From Diplonema papillatum (taxonomy: Eukaryota; Euglenozoa; Diplonemea; Diplonemida; Diplonemidae): 64,000 bases of DNA. The stretch is from assembly GCA_030068145.1 (NCBI GenBank), contig JAPJBO010000205.1:124001-188000 (forward strand). The letters are read 5' to 3'. The notes under the pieces are model-generated. The model was not told where the DNA came from. It saw only the letters and a list, made by a program, of their open reading frames with translations, and did no database searches. Position 1 is the stretch's first letter; each line of letters opens with the position of its first letter. A program made the translations under genes and the position numbers. Shown here piece after piece: positions 19,906 through 31,377 of the stretch.

Positions 19906-21676
19906 CCCACTGCACACAGGGGGGTTTTTTTCCCCTCGAACCTCAAGCTCCAACCTGTGGCAAGCACATGTGGGGGGGAAATAAATCATAAACCACATGT
20001 GGTACCTGTGGATCCACACGGGGGAAAAAGTCCAAAATAAATAAGCGTGCGGAAATAAAAAACACGTTCTACACGTGGAGCGTAAGCCCTGTTGAGCACT
20101 GTTAGAGTACGAACGTTCTTTTCCGAACTGCGGGTCGGCGCGTGGAAGTCGAGCTTTTTGAGTGCACGAGCCCCTCCTGAGAAAGGCCCTTTACACTGTC
20201 TCAGGCTTAGCCCGGAGGCCCATTCGCGTCCGTCTCCTTCTTTTGGTCGCCCAGTCTCACCGAGCTGCGGGTCGGTGCGTGTCACGAGAATCAATCAAAG
20301 TGTTCTTTTTTCCTTGCCACAAAACTCGTGCCCCGTTTTTCAGGCATCCCTTGTTTTTTCTCCTTTTGCGTGCGGCTTGTGGTTTAATTGTCCTCCGTTC
20401 ACCGCCCCTAGAACAATCCTTGCTTCGTTACGTGGCTTCCCTTTCCGCACTAAACTTTCCCCCACCTTCCTTGACGCACGAAGGAAGAGAAAGAGAGAAA
20501 GAAGTATTATGCACCGGCCGAAACAAGATAGGAGTTTCTGCTCTTCGTATTGTCTGACGAGAACTGCCTAGAAGAAAGGGAGAAGTAAGAACACGTCTTT
20601 GTAAACTTGAGTTTTTCTTTGAACCAACCGCACCCTGAAGGCTGTGTGTTTAGTATGTGTATGCCCATACCATCTCGAGGTAGTGATACGTAGTGGCTGT
20701 TGATGTCGCACCACACTCTAGTTTAGAGTGTTTGCCGTCGACTTCCATCGGCATCGTGTCACCGCACCCTTATGTACTGTGAGCACCCCATGCGTACTAT
20801 TCTGAGGTAGTACCACAAGGATGTGGCAGCGATACGTACACCACCAAGTGTACGCGCCATCGTCCTGAACGGTAGCACCTGCCCCAGCATGATGTACGAC
20901 CTGCTGTGTCCTAGGCAGCCGAAAGCTTTGGTAACGATGGTTTCTTGAGAAAGTCTGACAGACAGTGCTTTGTTTCTCTGTAACTTGCTCACCGTAAAGA
21001 CGGCTATTGACACAATACGGCGGAATACGTGAAGCTTGGCTCCCGTGATGCAGGCTTTCCTCGGTACACTCGTGCTCGTTTCAAACGGGCGGGAAGTGTA
21101 GCTGCTCACCTACCAGATCGATCCCGCCTGCATGTGTCTGCTGCCCTGTGCTACCCGAAGTTCCAAGGCACCCCCGGGGTGAAAGACAGCGAGAGAACGG
21201 GTAAGAAACGGAGAGGGGGTGCGGCGCGCAATGCATGCCTTTCCCTCCTGTGAAAACCACCCGCGAGTTTGGCGGCGGGGAGAACCCGCTTCTTGACATA
21301 GATTTTGCCAGCCGTCTGCTTTTACGCGAGCTCTGCTGCACGAATCAAGGAAAATGCAGAAGAAAGAAGGAGAAAAAAAATTAAAAAAAAAAAAAAAACG
21401 AAAACAATCCACTTTTCCGTCTGTCCCTCCTCATTCTCCGTTCCTTTTCGTGCGACGTAGACCTAATATATTCTTTTTTCCTTCTTTTCGGCCCCGGGTT
21501 TGCACCGCACACCACGCGGATATCTTGCTGACTTTCTCGTTTAGGAGGAGCACGCGCTTTGTGGGGAATACTCTCGATGGGCTCCGCCAGGTGCCGACGT
21601 ACGAACACAGGAATGGAGCTTTTTAGGGGCAAGTCGATACGAAAGAACGAGCTGGCGAAGTGGGTGTGGCTGTTCG
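19906..21676. other. No gene recognised
   Basis: Several open frames exist, but none has recognisable motifs. CCACATGTGG-type short palindromes occur near 19965-20003, and an A-run near 21376-21398. Nothing else could be supported. Confidence 0.4.
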
Positions 21677-21884
21677 CTAGGAGTCAAGCTTTCGCCTCTT
21701 CAGCTCGTCTTGATCCTCTTCTCCTTCGTCGTCGATAGCTGCTTCCCTACGGCGCTTCGGCGATGGTCGTGTTGTCTTCTGTGTTACTTCCTTACGGTGC
21801 TTGGGCGATGGCCGTGTTGTCTTCTGTGGAACTGCTGAGGTCGATCGTCGCTTTTTTCGTTCCTTCGCTCTGAGACCGGGACTC
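21677..21884 (-). CDS. Possible last exon of a basic nuclear protein
   Basis: On the minus strand a frame of about 68 codons is open between a TAA near 21886 and a TAG at 21677. It reads in part TTRPSPKHRKEVTQ, again TTRPSPKRRREAA, then DDEGEEDQDELKRRK. The doubled TTRPSPK motif comes from a 42-bp direct repeat, and the basic and acidic clusters resemble a nuclear protein tail. There is no ATG; a CTCAG just inside could be an acceptor. Confidence 0.3.
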
Positions 21885-22428
21885 GGTTACCAGGATAGGA
21901 AGCGGCATCGCCAGGAAGGATGAGTGTCAGCGCTCTTGCGATTCATCGAGTGAATTCCACAAGGCATTACGAACGATCATCAGGTTCCTTCGGGCAGGCT
22001 GGCGGGGAAAATCTTTTGGGTCTGGTGGAGTGACCTCCTGGGATAGCCTATTCTCTCACACATGGTGGCTATCTCGGGGGGCTACCCCATCGTACGTTAG
22101 ACCCTTGTTTTCCTCCTTTTCTGTATTGTGCCAGTGAAACTTGCAGTAGCAGCATTCTCCTAGTGCAGGCGGAGAATTCTCCGGACAACGTCCTTGCTTA
22201 CATTGGCTTGACAGGATCGGTGGACGTCTTCTCTCGCCACCATGACCGGACGACAATACCGACACGACTCCGCAATCATCACCGGGTCAAAAACAAATGA
22301 GAAAAGTGTCTGAAACAATTCGGTTGGCAGGAAGTTTAAAAACGATACACCACACAGCAGCGCACGTATCCCTAACCATCGTTGCATCGTTGCATGCTCG
22401 TTGCTCACTATGGTAGGCATAGGGCAAC
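21885..22428. other. No gene recognised
   Basis: No RNA or repeat family was supported. A minus-strand frame continues out of the neighbouring tandem array, but only because the array has no stops. Confidence 0.4.
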
Positions 22429-22850
22429 CATGCAACGATGCAGTGCAACGATGTAGTGCAACGATGCAGTGCAACGATGTAATGCAACGATGTAGTGCAA
22501 CGATGCAGTGCAACGATGTAATGCAACGATGTAGTGCAACGATGTAATGCAACGATGTAATGCAACGATGTAGTGCAACGATGTGGTGCAACGATGTAGT
22601 GCAACGATGTTGTGCAACGATGTAATGCAACGATGTAGTGCAACGATGTAGTGCAACGATGTAGTGCAACGATGTAGTGCAACGATGTAGTGCAACGATG
22701 TAGTGCAACGATGTAGTGCAACGATGTAGTGCAACGATGTAGTGCAACGATGTAGTGCAACGATGTAGTGCAACGATGTAGTGCAACGATGTAGTGCAAC
22801 GATGTAGTGCAACGATGTAGTGCAACGATGTAGTGAACGATGCGATGTTG
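22429..22850. repeat. 13-bp tandem array (gtgcaacgatgta)
   Basis: About 32 units of GTGCAACGATGTA. The right two thirds is almost perfect; the left third is mixed with gcagt and aatg variants. Because 13 is not a multiple of 3, three minus-strand frames all read a 13-residue His/Cys-rich period; these are artefacts. Confidence 0.95.
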
Positions 22851-22851
22851 T

Positions 22852-23125
22852 GCAACGATAGGAGTAACAAACCATAGTCATACCAAGTTTGAACTGCGTA
22901 TGCAGTAGTGCTACTATAGGACACAATGCAACGATGCAATGATTGGTTGGTTCAGTATGTTGTAGCAACTACCTAAGTGGATGATGATGATGATGTCGTG
23001 CAACGATAGGAGTAACAAACCATAGTCATACCAAGTTTGAACTGCGTATGCAGCAGTAGTGCAACTATAGGACAATGCAACGATGCAATGATTGGTCGGT
23101 TCAGTATGTTGTTGCAACTACCTGT
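22852..23125. repeat. About 140-bp tandem duplication ending in GAT repeats
   Basis: GTGCAACGATAGGAGTAACA through GGTTCAGTATGTTG occurs at 22852-22975 and again at 22997-23120. Each copy ends in AAGTGGATGATGATG. Only the second copy leads into the long microsatellite. Confidence 0.85.
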
Positions 23126-23127
23126 GA

Positions 23128-23560
<433 letters not shown>

Positions 23561-23561
23561 G

Positions 23562-23821
23562 CTGGCGTGTCGGCTGATGAAGCCAGTGACAGCGACGTGA
23601 GAGACTCTTCGGTGGATGACACTTCTTCGGCGGACGACGACGATTCATCTCTTGATGAGAAACCTCTTTCGCAATCGCGTGTTCACGTGCAAATCCGGCC
23701 TCGGCCCTGCACCAGTGAATACAGAGCAGAATCGTTGCTGACCCAGGCATCTGCACCAACCGCAAAGGCAGGAAAAGTGCGAAAGGCCGCTGCTGCTGGT
23801 CTCTCGAGCTTTGGCTTCACG
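23562..23821 (+). CDS. Possible internal exon, Ser/Asp-rich
   Basis: Just after the microsatellite a frame open for 86 codons reads SADEASDSDVRDSS, DDTSSADDDDSSLDE and then a more mixed part. It meets a plausible donor GTAGGT at 23822. A GATGAG at 23556-23561 could be the acceptor. The composition resembles a disordered region of a real protein, but neither neighbour exon was found. Confidence 0.3.
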
Positions 23822-23893
23822 GTAGGTGACTATCCGCCAAGAAGACGTGTACTAGTAATTATTCGTCTTTGGGCACTATGCAGATATTTTTTT

Positions 23894-24052
23894 GTCGTAT
23901 AAGATCGTAGATCTTAGAAGATTAATATATCCGACGAATACCTAACACTCGTTACAAGGTGAAATAGCCCCGTCGCTATCCCGAAAACATCGTAACTTCA
24001 CCCCTCGCAGCAGACGGAGCCAGTATACGCAGTAGGAGGAGGATGTATTATG
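23894..24052. repeat. Repeat K copy, second subfamily
   Basis: GTCGTATAAGATCGTAGATCTTAG, then CCCGAAAACATCGTAACTTC, then GCAGCAGACGGAGCCAGTAT, matching 16804-17090 in order. The hairpin arms AAGATC/GATCTT replace the AAGAC/GTCTT of the other subfamily. Confidence 0.65.
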
Positions 24053-24114
24053 CATCGTTGCAAAAGAGGGTCCCGGCCGCCGAGAGTTAGGGATATGTGC
24101 GACACAGCAGTATA

Positions 24115-24385
24115 GCGAAAATATCTCTAAAAAAACGACACAAAAGTAGGCTGCCGAGTGCGCAGACTCTTGGCGGCGGTGCATGGGACAACGAAGAGCT
24201 CGTGGAGCGTCGCCAGCCCTCCGGCCACAAGAGCCAGGTCCTGCCTGCTGGAGACGGACGTCTTCGACACCTCGCCCGGAGTGGGCCGCGGCAGGCACGT
24301 TCCGAGCGACAACAAGGACGACAACGACAGCAGCAACGACCACACGCACCTGCCCGTGACTTGGAAGTGCCGAGGTTGCTTGTCG
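24115..24385 (+). pseudogene. Partial duplicate of the permease gene 5' end
   Basis: GTAGGCTGCCGAGTGCGCAG through CACCTGCCCGTGACTTGG matches 32438-32712, the 5' leader and first 80 codons of the permease exon, with deletions of 24 bp and more, including the segment that holds the ATG. The frame is broken. It is a non-functional gene fragment 8 kb upstream of its source. Confidence 0.85.
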
Positions 24386-24818
24386 CGTCTTTGTTCGTGT
24401 CGCTGCCGTCTTGTCTCTCAAGACACGACACCACCAGGGCATTATATAGGGGGTACAATCCGGTCAGGCCAGATCCCGGTGGACCCGGTCAGGGGTCTGT
24501 GGTAAAAAAATTGACGTCGGGGCCGGAAAAAATTACTGGATATTCACTGTTGGAATTTTTGACCGCCGCGGGAAGTCTTCCGCAAGTTATACTGGTGGGA
24601 ACTTTTTGACCGCCGCGGGAAATTTCCTTCGAGAAGTTTTTGTTTGAAAGGAGGAAATCAAAAGGTCCAAAAGGAAAACAAAGCAAACAAAGAAACAAAG
24701 TCGCCAGACATCAGAACGACGTATATCGTCGACCGCACAAAAATAATCCCAAACCAGGTTATTATGTTCCTCACTCAAAGTGAGGTTAGCAGGAGCACTG
24801 GGTGCTTCTACAAAAAAA
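24386..24818. promoter_or_regulatory. 5' flank of the esterase-like gene
   Basis: It contains a direct repeat TTTTTGACCGCCGCGGGAA at about 24556-24574 and 24604-24622, and a TATATAGG at 24443. Which, if any, direct transcription is unknown. A GTTAGCAG near 24784-24791 could serve as a leader acceptor before the ATG. Confidence 0.3.
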
Positions 24819-25208
24819 ATGAAGATGAACATGACAAGGTTTTCACTCGCGATTGGCTTGCTTGTTTTCGGAGTCGTTCTCGTGCATCTGTGGATGACAA
24901 CAACTCTGAGTGTGGAACTCGGATTGAGTGTAGAGAGACGGCGTGAGCAGAAGTTGGTGGTAATCAGCAAAGAACGCAAACCACTCTGCGGGGATACAAC
25001 GGCTCGGAAGGGTGAGTGGAAGTTGGGCACAGACAGTTCCGGTGTTGAGCGCCAGATCTATGAACCAGATGAATGCCGTTACCACCAGTTCTCCGGTGTG
25101 GAAGCGGCGAAGTGCCTGGACGGCAAAAAGCTTGCTTTTTCGGGTGACTCGTTGATCCGATATGCTCTCAGGGGCCTCAATCGAATCGTGGACCCAAGTT
25201 TTAACATC
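24819..25208 (+). CDS. SGNH / PC-esterase-type membrane protein, exon 1
   Basis: The protein starts at the first of three clustered ATGs. It has a short basic end, then a signal anchor (LAIGLLVFGVVLVHLW, residues about 10-27), so the catalytic part should face the secretory lumen. A Cys and Trp-rich stretch is followed by CRYHQFSG and the nucleophile block LAFSGDSLIRYAL at about 103-115. GDS followed by Arg is the pattern of the PC-esterase group that includes plant TBL/PMR5 and animal CASD1 O-acetyltransferases; an acyl transferase or esterase acting on glycans is inferred. The exon ends in phase 0 before a GTATGC donor at 25209. Confidence 0.75.
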
Positions 25209-28200
25209 GTATGCCCACTTCATCTTAACGGGAAAGAGACAAAATGTGCTGCGCAAACAGAATAGAAATACAAGTTTCTGTCGACAAGGTTGTGTGACTC
25301 AACTCCATGGTTATGCATGCACCTGAACAAATCGGTACAGTACGTGGTGCGTATCACCACCTACAAACCTGTGCACCGTAAATATTCGAGCGATTCGCTT
25401 GCTTTTGACGAGCACAGCCACAGACTTGTACCACTGCAGACGATCGTCTGAGTCGAGATAGGTTTTGGTGGCTCCATGACGCCGCTTCGAACGATACGGG
25501 TTATGGAACTTCGGAGAGGGAAACTTGTACTTGGGCAACAAGTTCAGCGCCGCTTAAGCAGACCGGGGACGTTCGGACACATCGAGAAGGAACTCTGTAT
25601 GCTGTGAATAGAGTTACCCAGAAACCGAGGTCCGGCGTCATCAAGCTCTTGAGTTTGACTCAGTTCTCCCTGAAGTCTTCTTGCACCCTACACAAGTTGA
25701 GAGTCGGCCACTACTCCGGAGAGAGCGAACATCACTTGGTTGATAGGCTGCACTTATATAGGTTGCACAGGTAGCGATTTGGCGGATCTTCTTCATCTTC
25801 CCGCACATCCCTTCCAAAACAGACGGTCCAAGTGCCAGATTTCGTCACACTTGCTACCTCCTCCTCATCGGGTGGGCACAGACTCGTAGTAGACAGTCAA
25901 TATCTAATACCGTGGAGATGTCGGGTATTAGAACCTCACCCTTCCCCCTGTAGTCACGCGTGCGGGGGACGGGGGGCGATTCGTAGTTCACCTGTTACGG
26001 GAAAGGTGTCAAAAATAAACGCAAAAATGTCCAGACGTTTGACACCTTCAGAAAAACTTGGAAGTATCATGTGTGTCCGTTCTTCGTCGAAAACATTGCC
26101 AGCTGTGGAGATCCTGCGTGTGCACACGCGCGTCGTCTAATACCGCTCGACTTCCAGTTCCATTCCCCATTTTCAGAGCCGTAGAACGAAACCGACGTCA
26201 GCTTCTTGGCGATTCCGCGCTCTATTCTTCGGATCTCGGTTCCCGACAGGCAACTGCGTGAACCACCTGAAGCTGAGCCACCTGTCATCATAGTCGGACA
26301 GCAATGGTCTTGGGGGGCGTCAAACGGGTTGTAGAAAGCGATCTACCCTTTGCACAGCAACCCACCACAACCCGCCGGGATCCCTGGGTGGCGCGGTGTG
26401 TTCACAACAAGCTTCTCGTGCGCGATGAAGAATATCGTCGAAGAAGAGGATGCCGTTGTGGGGAACCGGCGCCAACGACTCCAGCAGGTTGTTGCCCACG
26501 AAGGAGACGCCCGCAGACAAGGCTGAAAATGAGGCCAAATGTTCAGGGGTTTTTTGGTTCAGGAGGGTTTTTGACGTAGTGAAAAACGAGGGCTGCTATA
26601 CCCAGGCACAGCATGGACCAAAATTGCCTCCCTCACGGATCACATGTCTTGTTAACCTGTTAGGCATGTAGCTTGTGTGCGACGTGAACCTCTTTGCGCC
26701 GTTCCGTGGTGAGGTAGGTTTGGGAAGAGAATCCTAAGGCAGTTGTCGGTTATCGGTAGGATAACCTCTGCACGGTGGATGGCCTCCTTCTCCTGGCGGT
26801 TTGCCTTCCACAAAGAAGACATTTCCGGGACCAAGCCGGAGGCTGCGATGCCGTTTTTGAGCGCCGGGACGTTTCTGTTGGTCATCCGGGCCCTGTTCGG
26901 CTTGTTGCCAGTAATGCTTCCCAGCATATCTCGTAACGCATAGCAAACCTGAAGCGATGCAGTGAAGCGCATAGCGAGCAGGCTAGGATCCCTGTACAAA
27001 TAGGTCGTCTTCGCCACATTGCCGGCGCGCCCCATTTTAGGGAGTCGATTCCCAGCGCACGTAATTATCTTATCACAGTGAAGAGACCGGAAACTCCCCG
27101 GAGGATGGCCTTTCAACGTCTCTCTCTCACACACATTTTCACGCTTTCCGGGAATAAGAAGGAACTTTGTTGAAAGCAGCCACAAGAACGGGGCCGAGCT
27201 TCTGTCAAGCGATGGCCTTTCAACGTCTCAATAAGAAGGAACTTTGTTGAAAGCAGCCACAAGAACGGGGCCGAGCTTCTGTCAAGCGATGGCCTTTCAA
27301 CGTCTCAATAAGAAGGAACTTTGTTGAAAGCAGCCACAAGAACGGGGCCGAGCTTCTGTCAAGCGATGGCCTTTCAACGTCTCAATAAGAAGGAACTTTG
27401 TTGAAAGCAGCCACAAGAACGGGGCCGAGCTTCTGTCAAGCAAGTGTGAAGTTAGCCAGGTATCTGCGTCGCACCGCAGATCACCGCGACTCCGGTGCTA
27501 TTCCCTGCTTTGATGATTCTGGTCAGCAGGTCCGCACCTTCTTCCGTTACGGCCTGTTTCGACTTTCTTCCTTGTTGGCCTGGTGCGAATTGCGAGCCGT
27601 ACACCTTCGGACACAGTCGCACAAGCTTCCACGACGGCAACGTTGCCTACTGTGATACCGCGACTGCGATGCTGTGCCACTGCACTCTAGTTCGTAAACG
27701 TGACGAGGTGCACGTGGTTTTTAATTGGCATCACATCGTCTAACGTTACGAGGGCGAGTGCGGCAGGCACGCTTTCGCTTGCGATGAATTTTCGGGTTCT
27801 GGGCCAAATAGTTGCTATGTACGCAAAATGATTTTTTCGTAGTAACAATAAATTGTAAACACGAAAGAGAACGCTGGCAGCGTGTTTGGGAGAAGATTAG
27901 CCTACCGATCATATTCACTCACTATCATTCACTAACAGGCTAATCCTCCCCCGGCACGTACAAACAAACACACGCCTAGTCTTTTTTTTGAGTGGGATAA
28001 ACACGCATTCTTTTTCCCTCCGAAGCTTTATTGTCGCAAAAGAATCCCCGTGTGCAGCGGGCGGTGCCCACGGAACCAATCGGAGCATCAAGCTCGTGTA
28101 ACAGCCAGCGCACACGTATCCGGCTGCCACGCAAATCCACATCATCGCACACACACCCTCTCCGGTAGCTTCGGTCCGCTGACCTTCGCGGCCTTTGAAA

Positions 28201-28715
28201 AGTGCCTAGCCTAGTGTTCCTTCCGCGTGGAGGCACACGGAAGAGGGCCTCCGCAGGGGTGCCCACCCCCGCGAGTAATAAGGTGCCTCTTCCGAACCCT
28301 CACTGTCGGCAGGTTTTATCAAGCAAGGTGGCCGGTGCTTCCTCACGGGCCCCGACGCACACCGCGTTCTCCTCCAAACCCCCACTGTCGTTCTCTCCAC
28401 TCTCATCCTCATCATCATTAGGTTGTGTAACAGCCGCGGTTGAGCGAGTGACGGCCTCTCTTGTTTTGCTGCGAAACACTGGTATAGTATCAGCTTAGTG
28501 TGAGTTTGATCAAAGCAACGCCGCGTGGGTGTGGGCTTTTGATATTAATCATCGTGTTTCAAACCCCCGATTGCGCGTAACCTGGAAGCACCCAGAGGGT
28601 GCCGGTGGTACAAAGGTGCAGTTGCCCGCATCCGACCGGCAATCAGCTCGCATCGGGGAGGTGACGCTACCCACCTGGACGAGGTGTCCTGCTGCCTCCT
28701 ATATAGCGCGAACAG
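25209..28715. other. Intron 1 of the esterase-like gene (about 3.5 kb)
   Basis: Bounded by GTATGC and either GAACAG at 28715 or TATATAG at 28706; both acceptors keep phase 0. It holds a 77-bp tandem array (27153-27441). Unassigned minus-strand frames lie at 26652-27185 and 25311-25541. Neither has motifs I recognise. Confidence 0.6.
27153..27441. repeat. 77-bp tandem repeat, about 3.8 copies
   Basis: Units start at 27153, 27230, 27307 and 27384 with AATAAGAAGGAACTTTGTTG; the last is cut after TTCTGTCAAGC. They appear identical, which points to very recent expansion or an assembly effect. Confidence 0.95.
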
Positions 28716-29495
28716 GACTTCGGCGGTCGAATGAGGTGCAGCATGTTTGCCCCGTACTCTCCGCATGACGTTCTGACTGCAATGACCAAACACTTACCAC
28801 AGGACCCTGCGTACGGGCAGAAGGAGTTTACTGACACTCTGACGCACCATAACTACAGCTACGTGGCGCATTACAAGTGGAACCCTTGCGCAGATCTTCC
28901 ATGGGAAAGTCTCCTCGAAGGCCGGTGGGATACGTACTTGTTTGGGTTCGGCATATGGAAAATGCAGCGGTGTTTTGAAGAGCCAGCAAAGTTCCAGACA
29001 ACAGTGAAGGAGTTTGCAGCGGCGGTTGAAGCTCGGGAGAAGAAATGGGGATGGTTTGCAATGCACACCCTCCCGTGGACTAAATGCAAATCGGAGCTCT
29101 GTGTGAAGTGTTACCCGCCCGTGCGGCAGCAATTGTGGCGGTCGGTTAGCACCACTTCAGTGTATTGCTCGCGCAACAACACGCGTGACTGGCTTGTTGA
29201 CACCCACGAGATGACTGACAACAACTTTAGTTACGAAGCTAGCCACGACGGGGTCCACTTCAACGAAACCATATCTTCCATGCAGGGCCAAATGATCCTC
29301 AACTGGCTCTGCGGAGACTGGCTCCGCACGCAATTCAAACAACCTGAGTTGTCACCAAGCAACACTCCTCCTGGTGACTGCGCCATGCAGTACACCCCTG
29401 GAGACAAAAGCTTGCTTTCAGAAGCAGAGGAAATCGCTTGCCTGAAAAAAAAGAAGAAACACTTACGCTCTAAAAAGAAGAGAAAAAAGCGCTAA
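28716..29495 (+). CDS. SGNH / PC-esterase-type membrane protein, exon 2
   Basis: It continues exon 1 in phase 0 (259 codons; 262 if the acceptor is 28706), giving about 389 residues in total. It contains Cys-rich lumenal sequence and the C-terminal catalytic block VDTHEMT followed by SHDGVHFNE, whose DGVH supplies the Asp and His of the SGNH triad. The last 25 residues are almost only Lys and Arg and end in AAGCGCTAA. The bases around the stop (CGCTAACCCAAAACAA) match repeat D, which follows the A-run at 62914. The basic tail and stop codon therefore seem to come from an inserted A-run plus repeat. Confidence 0.75.
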   Translation, partial: DFGGRMRCSMFAPYSPHDVLTAMTKHLPQDPAYGQKEFTDTLTHHNYSYVAHYKWNPCADLPWESLLEGRWDTYLFGFGIWKMQRCFEEPAKFQTTVKEFAAAVEAREKKWGWFAMHTLPWTKCKSELCVKCYPPVRQQLWRSVSTTSVYCSRNNTRDWLVDTHEMTDNNFSYEASHDGVHFNETISSMQGQMILNWLCGDWLRTQFKQPELSPSNTPPGDCAMQYTPGDKSLLSEAEEIACLKKKKKHLRSKKKRKKR

Positions 29496-29525
29496 CCCAA
29501 AACAAATTTCGCCGGCAGTAAGGGC
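29483..29525. repeat. Repeat D fragment
   Basis: AAAAAAGCGCTAACCC then TTTCGCCGGCAGTA, similar to 62914-62950 and 42808-42835. It supplies the stop codon of the preceding gene. Confidence 0.55.
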
Positions 29526-29547
29526 TGACTATTTTTGTTTGTGCGTA

Positions 29548-29732
29548 ATGAGCCGGTCCATCCCCTCTCGATAGACCGTGATGGACCGAAGAATACAGCA
29601 CCTGGCAATTCGATGCAGCTCTAGGGACTAGAGATGGACCTGATAGACCGTGGTGGACCGTGATTCACTGTGATAAATAGCGGCAGGCAGTTCGATGCAG
29701 TTTCAAGAGACAGGGACGGACCGGCTCAAACG
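29548..29732. mobile_element. MITE-like repeat J, copy 1 (inverted ends)
   Basis: Ends are AGCCGGTCCATCCCCTCTC and GAGACAGGGACGGACCGGCT, imperfect inverted repeats of about 20 bp around internal GATAGACCGTG(A/G)TGGACCG repeats. A second copy is at 40022-40196. There is no ORF, and a clear target duplication was not seen. Confidence 0.65.
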
Positions 29733-29810
29733 GTGCTATCACCTGTTTGGAAATTTCCACAGTCAGTTACTTGAAAGCCCCCCCTCAAGACTTGATGCTA
29801 GCATGCGTTG

Positions 29811-30290
29811 CGTAACGCGACTTGCTGCCCTCAGCACGCAGGATTACTTCCTCGCACTCTTTTTCCTTTTGGTACTTCAACCATTGGTGCTGCACACGGC
29901 AACCCCATGTCCACTGTGCTCTGCGGAGTTTACTTCGCAGATTGCCACCGTAAAAAGAAGACAAGTCAGTGCTGCCTAGCGAGTCGCAGTCACAATCAGG
30001 GCGAGTGCCCTGAGTTTTTTAACTGATTGCTCAGACACGGTTGTAGGGGCCTTCTCCCCGTGACGGATTCGCCTGTGCTCTAGTAGCACGGGTGGTCCTG
30101 GCTGTGACGAGCTACGAACAGCCGCCTGACAACCCAGACTCACACCGCAGTCCTGTCTGCAGACACTCAGGTTCCACGCTGATGATGGTCCGCCTTATGT
30201 GTCCGTGGCTTAAAGGACCGAAACACGGCGCAGACGGGACCAGTGCGGTGTTGAGCACATACCCATTCCAAGCACGTTCTTGCAATCCCC
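29811..30290. repeat. About 480-bp duplicated segment, copy 2
   Basis: Nearly identical partner of 8653-9130; see that entry. It is followed by CCCCCCCCTCAAGACTTGAT, a phrase also just before it at 29779-29798, so the segment may be flanked by a direct repeat (CCCTCAAGACTTGATGCTAG) left by insertion. Confidence 0.8.
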
Positions 30291-30976
30291 CCCCCCTCAA
30301 GACTTGATGCTAGCATCAAACATGCATGCGAGGCAGTGTTCTGCCTAAACATTAAACTAAGTTTTCCCCCCCGACTGTAGTAGTTGAGGAAGGTGCAAAC
30401 TTGGAGACTGCTACAGTAGTCCTGCACGAGACTTGGGCACATGCCTCGCGTAGGGCAGGTGGGCCTGTGACCCGCTTTGAGAACCCTGGAGCCCGGCATG
30501 TGTGCCGTTTACGGGATACATGTCGGCTTCCTACTCACGGGGGACCAAGGTAGGCACTCTTACACCTCAATACCGGACCAACAACAGTACGCTGCCAACC
30601 GTCACTTTTTGACAATGACAACCGTGGTTGTTACCATAAAAAAGTGACGTGGCTCTTATTATTTGCACAGCCGGTCCTCCCCCTCCTTTGTTTCTTAAAC
30701 CGAAGAAGAAAGGGAATAGGTTTCTGAAGAAGCAAAACCCGAGCCAGCGAGCTTTTTGTGTGCCAAACAAAAAAGGGTTTTGCTCTCTCTTTTAGTTTCC
30801 GCTAAAAATGCTTGTCCTGGCCCTGCAAAAGGAGCTGCTGCATCTTCCGGAAAGGACCGCAGAACATCGACCGGGTATGAGCGGTGATGTCAGTTCGTAG
30901 GGTAAGGGCGAGAAGCTATTCTGGTAGACGATATTCTGTCGTCCTCAGCTCCGAAAGAGCTGCGGGGTCCTCTCTC
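30291..30976. other. Repeat E copy and unassigned sequence
   Basis: Repeat E lies near 30328-30375 (GAGGCAGTGTTCTGCCTAAA). An inverted pair around 30602-30650 (CACTTTTTGACAATGACAAC and AAAAAGTG) could form a hairpin. No gene recognised. Confidence 0.4.
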
Positions 30977-31377
30977 TCAGCGAGTGATGCCATGTATCCC
31001 GGTGTCAGACACCCGGGTGAACTCGTCAGCGGGATTATCTTGACTGCAGATGTAGTATAGCTCGATCAAGAGTCCGACCGATTCAGCCAGCCCAAGAGCA
31101 GTGCAAATCATCGCGAGAATCAGGCCATCGGCGCAGTACTTCCGTCGCCACGCGATGACCACTGTACTGTCGAGACCGACTCGCACCCGACAGTTCGTAA
31201 TACCCTCGTCGACGAGATGTCGCACTAGCCTGAGTAAAGCGTACATCTCTCGGGGATGTATCTGACCAGTTGGCAACCCAGGAGGGGTGAAACCCCATCG
31301 CACCCGTCTTGATTCGAGGTTGACAATGAAGCATCACCCGGTCAGACTAGCATCCGTGGACGCATCGACACAACACT
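30977..31377 (-). pseudogene. Retroelement RNase H relic
   Basis: Minus-strand reading gives VDASTDASLTG, a stop, then CFIVNLESR, IHPREMYALL, VGLDSTVVIAW and CSQDNPADEFTR. This is the Asp, Glu, Asp, Asp order of the RNase H domain of LTR-type or DIRS-type retroelements. The stop is TGA where TGG (Trp) is expected after TG. No RT or integrase is adjacent. Confidence 0.65.

Noticed and set aside
22429-22850. CRISPR array
   Set aside because: Units are contiguous 13-bp repeats without spacers, in a eukaryotic context.
22160-22968. Three overlapping minus-strand frames with a His/Cys 13-residue repeat
   Set aside because: A 13-bp tandem unit without stops opens all three frames equally. No independent sign of coding.
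26652-27185. Minus-strand gene inside the esterase intron
   Set aside because: A 177-codon frame without recognisable motif, partly overlapping the tandem repeat edge; kept only as a note in the intron entry.
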